DNA of 64,000 nt from positions 106,596,495-106,660,494 of the forward strand of contig NC_134455.1 in assembly GCF_047948215.1 (NCBI RefSeq), written 5' to 3'. The translations under genes and the position numbers were made by a program. Below, one piece after another: positions 23,082 through 34,032 of the stretch. The notes beneath the pieces were generated by a model. That model saw only the letters and a program-made list of their open reading frames with translations, had not been told where the DNA came from and searched no databases. The stretch's first letter is position 1. Every line of letters starts with the position of its first letter. Source of the DNA: Lycorma delicatula (Eukaryota; Arthropoda; Insecta; Hemiptera; Fulgoridae).

Positions 23082-23765
23082 ATGACTTCCTTGTACGCCT
23101 ATTAAATTACATTACACTTTTTTTTAAATGAAAAGTACATAAAATTTTATTTCATTAAAAACTCTTACATTTTTTCATTTTCTTTTTTTTTATTGAATAA
23201 TTATTAAATGTAATTTTTATAAACACGGGTTAATAATTATTAATAAATCAATATATTTAAATTTTAAAAAAAGTTACAAAAAATGAAATGAAGTCTGATT
23301 CGAATCGATGTGCCTTCCCTTGTGAGATCCAAATATTTCATTAATTAAAATTTTACTTGGCTATAATTCTGAAACCAATGAAAATGAGTACCACTTATGA
23401 TACATTGTTGAAAAGCTCTAAATGAGGGCTTATTACTAAAGTTAAGAAAAAGTAATAAATTCAATTTTTTTGGATTTTGGGATTTTTGGACACTTTTGAT
23501 TCAATAGATTGCTATAAAAAGGGGAGGTGCCCAACTAGATTTTATAACAGTCCTAAATTAAAAATTTCAACATCCTACAGCTAATTATTTTTGATTTGTG
23601 CGAGATACGCACATACGTAGGTACAGACGTCACGCAAAAACTAGTCAAAATGGATTCAGGGATGGTCAAAATGGATATTTCCTTTAATATCTAGAAACCG
23701 AGATTTTTCACGATCACAATACTTCCTTAATTTAACTTCCTTGTACTTCGAATAAGAAAGTAAAA
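23082..23765 (-). repeat. Repeat P (ACTTCCTTGTACG family), copy 2
   Basis: Inverted relative to copy 1 at 15957. It begins ACTTCCTTGTACGCCTATTA and contains CAAAATGGATTCAGGGATGG and CGATCACAATACTTCCTTA. Its right end has an extra ~12 bp (AACTTCCTTGTAC) compared with copy 1. Homology also covers the AAAATCTGATGAGGGC just left of 23082. Confidence 0.75.
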
Positions 23766-25389
23766 ATAAACGCAAAGAGTTTAAAAAATTATTGCAAGAT
23801 ATTTTGTATTGTAATTTAAATGTTTAAACACTTAAGTATTTTTTTTTATTCTGCATAATTTTTCGGTGTTTAATTATAATTATTCTTTTAACTAACTGTT
23901 GGTATTATTAATTTAAAAATTAGCAGCTTAAAATAACAAAACTTTTTCTAATGAAAAATTGAAATTCAGCAAATAACAGGTTAATTTTGAAATTTGTCAT
24001 TATGATTTGATTATTTGATATATCGCTGAGCTCATGAAATGGAGAATAACAGATATGATTAAAATTGCATCACAAGAATTACAAAATTTCAAATAGTAAA
24101 AGTTAAAAAGGCTTAATTATTTGAATAATTTTAATGAAATATAATTTTCATATTGCTCTCATTATTTTTCCTGAAATTATATAAAAAAAAGAAGAAATTA
24201 ACGTAATACGTATTATTTATCTATCCAATTTATACAGATTTTCTTTTTGCGAAGTTGATGTAGAGGTTTCAAAATTCTGACCACAATTTTTCATAATTAA
24301 CATTTCCATTAGCTTATCTGTTTTAGTATCCAGACAATTACGTCATTTATTTTTATTGCTACCGTTACTGCGTGAGTGGGCTTACATACCAATCTGTTTC
24401 TATTGAAGTTTATGCTTGTGGGGGATAATAGTTGTTATGTGTCACTTCCCCGACCCTCGATTTGTTCATAAATAACGCAGAGTTTAATTTTATACTATTA
24501 ATTTTTTTACTATACCTGATATTATTTTCTCCAGCTTACAATGAAAAAAATTAAAATAAGAATATTTTATTTCATATAAATTATAAGATATATACTTTCT
24601 ACTTTAATTTATCTTAGCTTATATATTTTATTGCAATATTTCATAAAATTTACTGTTTCATTCACTGATTTTTGTTTTAATTTTATTTTTACTCTGGAGT
24701 AGTTACATGATTATAAAATGTTCTTCCTATTTATTGTTTGTAAGTATGGCGTTTATTATTGTTATAATTATTATTATCATCATTATTATTGTTACTTTTT
24801 TGTTTTAAGAATATGCCAAACGCCAGTTTAATTTCACTTACAAATGTAAATTATTTTAAAGGTTGAAATAAAAATCATTTACGTAACATTTAGAGAAAAA
24901 TACAAAATTATCTTACCAACATGCTCTACTTATTTATATTACATCGGTCATTGCTTGACAATAAACGGATCCACTCTACTTCTATAGACCTTCAAACAAA
25001 AATGCTGTACATAACAATCTTTGTTTTTATTTAAAAATGTAGCCTACATCCACACTTCTTCAGATGAAAAAAATAAAAAGGTCAATTTACTTAGATACTG
25101 AGACAACACTGGACTAGGAGGTTGATGAAGATCAAAGTTTCACTAATATTAAATATGCAGTTGAGGTCAGATTAGTTTGAAGTATAAACATCTACGATGA
25201 ACGAAGAACTGGAACAATCCTTTGGAACTGGAACAAGCTTTGAGTTAGTAGTATCACCATAACCTTTTATATCCGATACTTTGAGTTTATATGATCATTA
25301 CAATAATTGTATTAAAATTGTAATTATAGTAAAATATTACAAATTGCTATTTGCAAATGAAATAAAATAGTACCATTTATGAAAAATAA
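23766..25389. other. AT-rich non-coding stretch
   Basis: No gene recognised. An imperfect (ATT)n run lies at about 24747-24797. Confidence 0.45.
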
Positions 25390-25680
25390 CCCCACCGGGC
25401 TGGGCTAGTGTTTAACTCATCGTCGCATATTACTTGTTTAACAGCTGATTTTGGAAGTCGAAGGTTTTTAGGTTCAAATTGTAGTAAAGGTTTGTTGATT
25501 TTATACCGGTGTACTTTGGTGGTTGGGGTTCAATTAACTACACGTCTCAGGAATGGTGGGGCTGTTTCTACATCTCACTTACATATCATTCTCATCTCAT
25601 TGGGCCAGAGGGAATTGCTTATTGTTCACTAGCTGATAGATGTTCACTAGTTGAGCAGATAGCAATGCACACATTAGGAA
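25390..25680 (+). repeat. SINE-A, tail type 1, internal deletion
   Basis: The head CCGGGCTGGGCTAGTG and B-box region GGTTTTTAGGTTCAAATTG are present. About 40 bp between GATTTTATAC and CGGTGTACTTTGGTGG are missing. The tail TTGCTTATTGTTCACTAG is followed by a second partial TTCACTAGTTGAGCAG. Three overlapping short open frames here are not genes. Confidence 0.8.
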
Positions 25681-26095
25681 TGTGTGTGTCCCAGATGCAC
25701 GGGGAACCCGTGCATGTGAGGATCGCCTGGGTGCGATAAGGGTGGGAGCATTCCGCCCCCAGGCTCATCACACACACAAAGACTTTGTGCTTGATATGTA
25801 TGAAGCGTGTTTGTTGATCAGTTGCGACTGTTTGGTGTGCTTGTGGCGTGATGTGTGTAATTCTTGTTTATCTTGTTCTGTGCGTGATTGGTGTATGACT
25901 GTGTGTGAGGGCGTATCACCCCCGTTCTTGATGTAATGCTTTTTAAGCTGTTCTAGGAAGGGTGGGAGCCAGGGGTGGCGGTATAGACGGTAGTGCGCAG
26001 GTTTACATACGTACTTAATAACACCTTGCAGAACCTGTCAGCGAGCCTGACACTGCTTAGGCGCCCGTAAATGGGGTTCCTCCCCTCTTTAAGAA
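25681..26095. other. GC-rich block, possible LINE untranslated region
   Basis: Clearly richer in G+C than its flanks and directly downstream of a SINE-A. It starts with a 9-bp perfect hairpin (ATGCACGGG, loop GAA, CCCGTGCAT; 25695-25715) and ends GGGGTTCCTCCCCTC followed by an A-rich run. No RT motif is readable. The style resembles the untranslated ends of R1-like LINEs, but this is inference. Confidence 0.4.
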
Positions 26096-26317
26096 AAAAG
26101 AAAACTATTAGGAAAAATAGAAAGTAAAGCTTTTAAAAATTTTCCAAAAGGTATGTATTTATCTTTTAATAAAAGTTAGTATCCGAGTAACAATTGATGA
26201 CAGAGAAAGAATCCGCAAAAAATCTCTAATGTAAATAAAAGAACAGTGTAGAGTAAAATAAAAAAAAATAATAATAATGAATTAACTATCTAGAAAGAAG
26301 ATGAATAAAAACCGAAT

Positions 26318-26484
26318 GCCGATCGATGTGGCGGAGTGGTAGCTTCTCGGTCTTCCGTTCAGGGATCCCCGCGTTTGAATCCGATCAGGCATGATAGTTT
26401 TTCATATGCTACAAAATTCCATTTCCGCGTAAAAAACTTCTATGTAAGCGTCTGTCGTGAATTAAATCACCAAGAAATAAAATG
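26318..26484 (+). repeat. SINE-B, tail type 3
   Basis: A tRNA-like head, GATGTGGCGGAGTGGTAGC, with the B-box-like TTTGAATCCGATCAGGCATG. The tail (TTTTTCATATGCTACAAA, TTCCATTT) matches the copy at 56860-57012. Confidence 0.7.
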
Positions 26485-26547
26485 ACGACTGACCTAACAA
26501 TATATTAAATTTTTTCAAGTTATTTGTGTCAACAGTATACTGAAAAT

Positions 26548-27503
26548 TAAAAGATTATAAAAAAAAGCTGACAACACAGTGCTAAGAATTTCCTATCATA
26601 CGGCTAAAGCCGCGTTCCGAGCAAGTCCTACAACAGTACGTTGCTTCTAATGCACGGTTTATACACACAACTTAATTAAAAATATTTATCATTTTATCTA
26701 AATATAATATTTTTTCAGTTATTTAATTCAATCATTCTAAGTAAAGCGCGCGCGAATACCGTATTTAATTCACGAGGGTGTGGCCGTAATAGCGGCGACG
26801 GCCGGCACTAACCGAACTAATGCGACGGCCAGCACAATGTAAACTAATGTTTGCTTTAAACAAATTTCGCTTGTAGGGTCGGCAGACTGGAGTAGCTTAA
26901 GGCTTAACGCACCAGGTACTGAGTCAACCGAGCGTTTGACCCAATTTGAGGCCCAGCCAGACCGAGTTACTTGTTTACACTTTAAATTATTCATTTATTT
27001 AATTCTACCTCTCAGCTGAGATGTCACACGACAGCAGACAACTAAAAAGCATTTTTTTGGGGTGGGAGTGCGAGTTTGCAAATTTTTTTGCAAAAATTTT
27101 TATTTTTTAATTGTTAACAAATATTTGACTAAGAAAAATATTATCTTAGGCAAAATCTTGAGATACTGAGGGTGAACTTACTCTTCAGCCTCACACTCTC
27201 TTGATCTTTTAAGTTGAAAATTCAATGACATCAATGCTCCATGTATAGAAGTAATCTGACCAAGTTTGGTCAAATTCGGTCTTGTAGCTCTGGATATGTA
27301 AGATGATTACAGGCTAACATCGAAAACATGTACATATGAACATTATCATCCTGAAAACTTCCATCCGTTTTTTGTTTTTTTTAGGTTACTGGTGTCAAAA
27401 CGTGACGATCCGGTGAAAACCGCATATGCCCAAATTGGACCATTTACAATACTTTCCCTTCTAGAGCTCTGATCTGCTATAGCGCTAACTAGACGGGAAA
27501 GTA
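26548..27503 (+). repeat. Dispersed repeat T, copy 1, with extra central block
   Basis: The outer parts match 60697-61066 in inverted orientation. Shared phrases are AAAGCTGACAACAC, ATATTTATCATTTTAT, TAAATATAATATTTTTT, TTTAATTCAATCATTCTAA, TATGCCCAAATTGGACC and TACAATACTTTC. Between the outer parts this copy has about 500 bp not seen in copy 2. A GC-rich 26772-27005 segment lies inside that, flanked by TATTTAATTC at 26762-26771 and 26996-27005. No coding motif was recognised. Confidence 0.7.
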
Positions 27504-27825
27504 ATATCAATAATATTTATTAAAATATAAAGTAAATTTGTACAATAAATTAACAAAAAATAACTATTTTATGTTGAAATCTGGTATAATAATGTAATTT
27601 AATTATTCAAGGCAAGTTCTAATAGATCAAGTAAATGAAAAAATTTGAGACGAAATGTTTTGTTTACCCTTACTTCATAGTAATATGGAACAAGTCTCAA
27701 TCTTGCACCAAATAATTTCAGTGAAGACTTTAATAACAAAGAAGTTTCAATATTGAACGAGATTTCCATATAGTAATATTAATTGTAAAGTGGAAAAGAA
27801 TAAAATTTGTTCCAACTATAATCAA

Positions 27826-28583
27826 CGCTTCGGAGAGTGACAGGAAAGTGGTTGTCGACGGGATTTTCAGAGCTTGAAACGACAGGTGAAATGCGGCGAA
27901 GACGGGAAGGTGGACACACCAGCTCATCAGTAACGTTATTAGCTGGGTAGAGCGGAAGCACGGGGATACCAATTACGAGCTCATCCAGTTTCTATCAGGG
28001 CACAGAAGCTTTCAAGATTACCTGTGCCGTATGAGTAGGAGTACCACAAGATGCTGCTATGATTGTGGGGAGCAGGATACGACGAAACACGTAGTGTTTT
28101 TTTACACGAGGTGAAGAGACTTGAGAGCTACCATGATGGACCACGGGGCAGTACATGTGGATAATGTCATAAGTGTGATGTTAGATGACATAGATCCTTG
28201 GATGAGAGTAACGTCTGCGATGTCAGCCATAATTCAAAACAAGGCAGCAGAGAAGAGGGGCAGGCGAGCTGAAAGTCTGTAGTTGATCTGAGGCGGAGCG
28301 ACCGATGCCGGATGGCTGTGGTCGGCCAGTTTTAGGGGGTGGCCGGCGGGGGTTCCTCGGAGTCGTCGTCCGCCGATGATCCCCTGGGGACGTCGTTCTG
28401 GCTATTCTAATTCGGTGACAAGAGCGCCCGAGTGATTACGCAGGGGCTGTGTACATAACATGTGGGTTAGGTATGGCCCCTGCGTGACTAGAGGGGGAGG
28501 TTTTTTGCGGATGAGAGCCCCAGACTTGCCATCAGAGAGGGCCTGGCGGCGGCTGTCAGAGATTCTTCCTCCCCCTACGGAAA
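27826..28583 (+). mobile_element. 5'-truncated R1-like LINE with 12-bp target duplication
   Basis: Exact flanking direct repeats AACTATAATCAA lie at 27814-27825 and 28584-28595. They mark a target-primed insertion of 758 bp. The element contains the last ~150 codons of ORF2 and a ~300-bp GC-rich 3' untranslated region ending CTACGGAA. The tail is very short or A-rich and merges with the duplication. Because the duplication is still perfect, the insertion is younger than most neighbours. Confidence 0.9.
27827..28282 (+). pseudogene. R1-like LINE ORF2 C-terminus with three in-frame TGA codons
   Basis: The single frame reads from the truncation point to a TAG at 28280-28282. It contains KTGRWTHQLISNVISWVERK, then HGDTNYELIQFLSGHRSFQD, then CCYDCGEQDTTKHVVF, and ends AEKRGRRAESL. 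TGRWT..LI.....W..RKHG...., Q.LSGH and the CxxC...H zinc knuckle are the C-terminal hallmarks of R1-clade LINEs. Three TGA codons interrupt it, at 27875, 27887 and 28112. The first two fall where related proteins have tryptophan (RAW.DRW), which suggests TGG-to-TGA mutation. No frameshift is present. The knuckle's last cysteine is replaced by tyrosine (FFYTR). Confidence 0.85.
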
Positions 28584-28595
28584 AACTATAATCAA

Positions 28596-29524
28596 TAAGA
28601 ATTCTCCTTTTTTTTTAACGTTTAGGTTCCTTTATGTTCGTATGGTAAATTTTACAGTGATTCTGGTCTTGATTAATTTATTTTATCGCTAGCAGATCAT
28701 AATTCTGCATCCATTACTTTATCTTTTCATTCATTCAAATCAGATTTGAATCTTCATAAATTTCCTTTGTTATATCTAGCAGCTGAAAGAAAATATATGA
28801 ATTAATTTCTCACAGTTGAAGGATCTGTAATTTGAAACTCCCCACAGTAGTACTAGTTAAAAATAAAATTTTAAACCCTTAATTATCTATAGTAAATTAA
28901 TACATGCAAATAAAACGCGGGTATATGCATAAACATACACAACACACACGCAAATTTGTGTGATTTATGAATTAGAAATGTTAAAAACACAATAATTGTA
29001 GACATATTTTAAGATTATTATCATAAATTGCATGATAGTTTTTTTTTGTTAGTTTTACGTAGAATAATCAAGAAGCTGTAGTATTCTATTATTGAATGTA
29101 TTATTCTTTGGTTTGTCCTTTTTGTGGGAAACATTTTCGTAATCATTACAAGTACGAGATAGGAAGCTTATGAAGCTCATTGTTTTCACTGTGATTAACA
29201 CTGTAGTAGCCTACAAAACAATGAACATAGTGAGAGAAAGTTAACCGAGACAGAATAAAAAAACCCAAGAAGAAGAAATTACAATGCAAGAGTAATGTTT
29301 TGAGAAGGAATGAATGTACTTGTACATTAATTCACGTGTTTTATGTGATTTATGCAATTTAATTTTAAAGAGTTTTATCTGTTTATTTAATGAATGTATC
29401 ATAAAAACGTTATTTAATTACTACTCAGCAAATAATAACCTGACGTTATTAAATTAAGAATTCCTATTTGAGGTCATTGATTGTAGACAAATGCTATATA
29501 TATATATATGTATATATAAATGTA
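28596..29524. other. AT-rich non-coding stretch
   Basis: Nothing recognised. A short TATATATATATA run lies next to the left end of the following element, at about 29495-29516. Confidence 0.45.
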
Positions 29525-30204
29525 CAGTGTTTATAAAAACCGTTTCATGAATTCAGGGGAAGGTCCACTACATCGAAATAAAGAAAATTCTTACTCTGGC
29601 AGTACGGCAGTCAATGAAAAAAACGTCTGAATCCATGTATTTTGAATGGGAGCCACCATTTTGAACAGCTACTGTAGTTTCTTTTATTAATGTTTTATTA
29701 TCTGATACGATAATTTATTATTGTTAAATAAATTTTAATTGAAAAAATAAACATTTTGTTTAATATTAATAACTAGTGTCTGTTCATTAAATGAAAAATT
29801 ATTTTTCAATATTTATATTATTTAATTTTATAATATTTTCCTGATTTCATCAATTATTATAATTTATTACACGATAACAATAATAAAATTATTCCAGTTG
29901 AGATCATGTGAGTTATTTAATTTTATTCGGAAGAAAATGAAAATTGTTTTTATTTAATCTAGCGACTCAATTAGAATTTTTGCTATAACTATCATTTATG
30001 AACGAATTTGAATTCATAAGATGTCATTTTCTTTTCCATAAAACGCTTAAAATTTTTTATAATAACAAAACATTTAAATAAACTATCGGTTGCAAAGATA
30101 TTAACAATTAAAAAGTTTACATGGCCGCCATTTTGAAATGGATTGAGAGATCAGGTTCCTTATTTTTATACAAGTAAACCTCAGAGGTAGCATATTTCTC
30201 TTTT

Positions 30205-30330
30205 TTTTTTAAGCCACCCGTACCTCAGAGGATGAGTGAGGATGATATTATGAATGTAAATGAAGTGTAATTGCAACATTACACTTTCATTCCACTTCAT
30301 GGAATGGTCTCAGGTCGACCATTCCATTCA
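30205..30330 (-). repeat. SINE-A2 partial, minus strand
   Basis: CCTCAGAGGATGAGTGAGGA and GTAAATGAAGTGTAATTGC are the complement of the type-2 tail and adjacent body. TCAGGTCGACCATTCCATT then duplicates the next body segment. Confidence 0.6.
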
Positions 30331-30615
30331 GGCCGATGAGTGAAAGGAGACTCCAGGGAATTTGTTAGGGGGTTAAAATGAAAAGACCAGAGTCCCGGGT
30401 GGAGGTCCCTCTAGGAAGACTTCTACGTAGAGGCAAGGCATTAGAAAAGACCCATTTCCAGCTGACCGGGTGGTCAGCCGACATTTATAGTTCCAGCACG
30501 GGTGCTGGGAACGGTATAGCTGGGTCCAACATGGTCACTCGGGATGGTAGAGGCAAAGGCACCCTTGGGATTGAGTCGTGCTTCGCCTTCTAGGTCCGGT
30601 CTCAAGGGGAAGAGG
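30331..30615 (+). other. GC-rich block with a 71-codon open frame
   Basis: Much richer in G+C than its flanks. The frame starting at 30378 reads MKRPESRVEVPLGRLL and later TGWSADIYSSSTGAGNG before a TAG. I recognise no domain. It lies between SINE pieces inside a larger inverted-repeat element, so it may be the untranslated region of an inserted LINE rather than a gene. Confidence 0.35.
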
Positions 30616-30624
30616 ATTAAAAAA

Positions 30625-30775
30625 AATATCTGATTTTCGAAGTTGAGAATCAGGTCGACCTGAGACTGTACAAAGCCTACACTTCATTTACATTCATACA
30701 TATCATCCTCATTCATCCTCTGAAGTAATACCTTACGATGGTTCCGGAGACTAGACAGAAAAAGAAAAAGGTCGA
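30625..30775 (+). repeat. SINE-A2 body and tail
   Basis: It contains GATTTTCGAAGTTGAGA, CCTGAGACTGTACAAAGCCT, CATATCATCCTCATTCATCC and TCTGAAGTAATACCTTACGA, then GGAGACTAGACAGAAAAAG. This is the type-2 tail with an A-rich end. Confidence 0.75.
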
Positions 30776-30925
30776 CCATTCTTGAATGTGTGTTAACTGA
30801 AACCCAACAACCAAAGATATCTAGTATTCAAATCCGTATAAAAGTATTGAACTTTAGAACCCTCGACTTCGAAATCAGCTGATTTGTGATGACGAGTTCA
30901 CTACTAGACCAACCCAGTAAATCAC
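30776..30925 (-). repeat. SINE-A head, inverted against the preceding tail
   Basis: The minus strand reads TGGGTTGGTCTAGTAGTGAA, TCGTCATCACAAATCAGC and GGTTCTAAAGTTCAATAC. It ends at the CGACCATTC phrase where the plus-strand tail begins, so head and tail point outwards. Confidence 0.75.
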
Positions 30926-31126
30926 ATGGTATCTTAACAACATACGAAATTTCAGCTCGATATGATTAACTATTCCTGAGAAATACATTTTTATGTTAAC
31001 ATTACAAAATGGCGGATAGCTCGTAAACTAAGTGTTTCCAGATATATGTTGGTACAAACGTTTTTCTTTATTCCGATGTGGGAGACTATCCTCAAAATTC
31101 TTCAAGGGGTTTTCACAAACATTCTG

Positions 31127-32319
31127 AATATATACCTAAGTAATGGAAGCGTAGATACTTCCCAATTATACGTTAATCAAATTGTAATGATGATAACTAA
31201 TGGATGCATCTTGTTACAGCTGCTTTTGTTTTTGTTAATTTTGTATCTTATTCTCTATGTTATCAGAACCTAATTCACCTACTTTAAGAATCATTCTAAG
31301 TTATAATAAAATTCTAGATTCAGTTTTATAATTCATTGTGAGTTATTCTATAATTTAAATATTTCCATCAAACTTTATTGCTTGTATTGTAATTATATAA
31401 TCATTAATATTTGCTTGCTGGTGTTTTTTTCTGATTTCTAATCAATAACAGTAATATTTATAAATAAATTAATAACAAAACTGTTATAACTAATAATATT
31501 ATTAATCTGTACAGAATTTCTAATCTTCCTTTTTTGTGTAATCTGTTCTTGAAAAGAACTCACAGACACACATTGTATGTATCTTATATCTATAATTATG
31601 TATTTATAAATTTTACGTTATACTCAGATATTATTATTTATTTATTTATTTTTTTTTTTAATTTATATATTAAACTACTTCTATCTTGATGAGGCGAAAC
31701 TATTATCATTGTTAAAAAAAGATTGTTTATAATATAATAAAAATTATACGAATATTAAATCATTTATTTATCTTGTAGTAAAAATTAATCAGCATAAGAC
31801 TGATAAAACTGTTATTTAAAGTTAGTAACCCATTTACTCAGAAAAAATTATAGAAAAACCAAAAAAATGTTTTTTACGGAAATTCCAGTTCTATACTAAT
31901 AACTAAAGTAAGTTGTGTGGATATCATCTATCATGAATGTGTTAAGATACATATATAATTTGAAATAGCCGAAAAATAGTAGAACAATATTGAATAGAAG
32001 ATAAATTAATAACTTAAATTTAAGCCGTAAAGGTTAAAAAATGAAAAAATATAAATGATTGCTTTTTAGATAATGATAGTTGCTACGCTCTACCTAGCAA
32101 CCATTATAATTTTATCGGTCAATAAAAAAAATTGTAAACATATTTTGATACCTGTATGTAAAGAATGTTCCAAAATGAGCTGACATTGTAATTACCAAAT
32201 ACAACATTTTTTTATTTGATAATTGATAATAATTTGGCTTTATTAGAAAGATGTGATATGGAGATTATGTGTGATACAAAACATCTGACAAATGAACTCC
32301 CGGCCCTGGCTGCACATGT
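31127..32319. other. AT-rich non-coding stretch
   Basis: No gene or repeat recognised. Confidence 0.45.
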
Positions 32320-33346
32320 TCATTCTTTTGGCAAAATTTTCCAAAATGTGTTGCCATAATTGCTCAGAAATGTCGGCAATATTGTGTCGATTTCTTCTTT
32401 CAGGTCTACAACTGTTTGTGGTTTATTACTGTACACATTATTCTTAAGATAACCTATAAGAAAAAAATCCAACGGTGTCAAGTCACGTGATCCTGGCGGC
32501 CAATTCACATCACCTCGCTGCGAGATAACACAACCATTAAATCTTTCTTACAATAACTGCATGGTTCCATTTGCAGTGTGGCATGTTGCACCGTCTTGTT
32601 CAAACCACATGTCTTCCACAACCATATCATTAATTTTTGGCAATAAAAAGTTTGAAAGCATCTCAAGATATCGAACTCCATTGACGGTAACGGCATCTTC
32701 ATTTTCATTTTCGAAGAAATAAAGTCTAAACAATCCCCCAGCTCAAGATCCGCACCAAACTGTGACCCGTCGAGGATGCATAGGTAGTTCTTTCATCTTT
32801 TTTTGATTTTGTGATACCCAAATGAGACAATTTTGTTTATTGACAAAACCGGTAAGAAGAAAATGTGCCTCGTCATTAAAGATGATTTTTTTTGGAAAAC
32901 TCGTTATCAACTTTTTGATTTTCCAAAACTCAGTTTTCGAACGCCCGACGAATTGTACGATTTTGTGTTTCAGTGCTCGTGTCAGCTGAACCTTGTGAGC
33001 AAAAAAATACAACTCTTACGTCAAAATTCGTTGAAGAGAGCTATTGGAAAAGCTTAATTTTTGACTACAATGAGGGATTGATGTGTAAGGATTTTCTTCA
33101 ATACTTTCATTAACACCAGCTACGATTTCATTTGAACTATCTGTACGAGGACGGCCACTGCTTTTTTTGTTTAGAGCTAAACCGGTTGACTTAAATTTAT
33201 TGATTAAATTTACTACGGTGTTACTAGAAAGTGCGTTATGATGACCAAAAAAATCAGAAAATGTTCGCATTTGCAAACAGTTTCCGTAAAATTTTCAACT
33301 TTTTTAAGTTGAATTTTCACAATTTCTACGCGTTCTTCTAAGTGCA
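32320..33346 (-). pseudogene. Tc1/mariner-superfamily transposase, nearly full length
   Basis: The minus-strand gene starts with MHLEERVEIVKIQLKKVENF. An HTH/hinge region (SSNTVVNLINKFKSTG, KKSSGRPRTDSS) follows, then PYTSIPHCSQKLSFSNSSLQ. The first catalytic region is FNDEAHFLLTGFVNKQNC, followed by LHP/MHPRRVTVWCG. After a gap come VNGVRYLEMLSNFLLPKIND, the second-aspartate motif EQDGATCHTANG, and NWPPGSRDLTPLDFFLIGYL with the third aspartate. Reading through one TAA leaves 36 residues between the second and third aspartates. At least two frame changes and one stop break the gene, but all three acidic positions survive. It is among the better preserved transposases here. I could not define its inverted repeats. 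Confidence 0.87.
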
Positions 33347-33498
33347 TACGTTTCCATAATTTAACTTCAATATTTACTGATAACAGCATATAAAAATCTC
33401 TACTTTTACCACAAAAAATGGCGGCAAGTTTTAAATATCAGTTTCAATTTTAAGAGATGGAGGTTGATTTCTTGAAAAAACAATTTTTGGATTTACCA

Positions 33499-33748
33499 AA
33501 TCAGCCGATTTGGAAGCCGAAAGTTCCAGCGTTCAAGTCCTAGTAGTCAGTTATTTTTATACGGATTTGAATTCTAGATCGTGGATACCGTGTTCTTTGG
33601 TGGTTGGGTTTCAATTAACCATACATCTCAGGAATGGTCGAACTGAGAGTGTACAAGACTACACTTCGTTTACACTCATACATATCATCCTCATTCATCC
33701 TCTGAAGTAACACCTGAACGGTGATTCTCGGAGGCTAAGCAGGAAAAA
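33499..33748 (+). repeat. SINE-A2, 5'-truncated
   Basis: It starts within the head at AAATCAGCCGATTTGGAAGC, includes the B-box-like GTTCAAGTCC and ends with CCTCTGAAGTAACACCTGAA and GGAGGCTAAGCAGGAAAAAA. It is very similar to the copy at 36881, which points to one recent subfamily. Confidence 0.88.
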
Positions 33749-33774
33749 AGTAAGTTAATAAAAATTCAGATACA

Positions 33775-34032
33775 CAAGCGGCAAAATGTAATTCTTCCAC
33801 GGCAGTTGGCAACTGCTGTCAAGAGTTTTGCGTCACCTACCTCGTCAACAAGTCAGCTTTCAACAAAAACTGCAAAGAAATGCGTGAAATGTCCAAGGAA
33901 AATGGATCGGAAAAGCTAGATGACATGCTGCAAATGTGATATGTACCTCTGCATAGAGTTAGTAGTAATAATTTGTGATGAACGTGAAGGAAAAACAATG
34001 TTAGAGAGCAGAGAGCAAGATTTGGAGAACTA
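33775..34032 (+). pseudogene. piggyBac-like transposase C-terminal fragment
   Basis: The frame reads LPRQLATAVKSFASPTSSTS and KKCVKCPRKMDRKS, a stop, then MTCCKCDMYLCIE and a short tail to EQDLEN. C..CPRK.DRKT...C.KC...lC.EH is the cysteine-rich C-terminal zinc-binding domain of piggyBac-family transposases, which bind the transposon ends. The last expected H is L here. The DDD catalytic domain is absent. It directly follows a SINE-A2, whose insertion may have displaced the rest, though no such remainder is seen upstream. Confidence 0.65.

Larger units (their letters stand above)
29525..31126. mobile_element. Non-autonomous Tc1/mariner-type element carrying SINE debris
   Basis: The left end (CAGTGTTTATAAAAACCGTTT, followed by AATTCAGGGGAAGGTC and ACATCGAAATAAAGAAAA) mirrors the right end. 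Read from 31126, the right end is CAGAATGTTTGTGAAAACCCC, AATTTTGAGGATAGTC and ACATCGGAATAAAGAAAA. A TA precedes the left end. Both arms then reach a CCATTTTG/GCCATTTTG phrase. There is no transposase inside. The middle, 30200-30925, is occupied by SINE-A pieces and a GC-rich block. It is probably related to the other long-inverted-repeat elements in the window. Confidence 0.65.
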
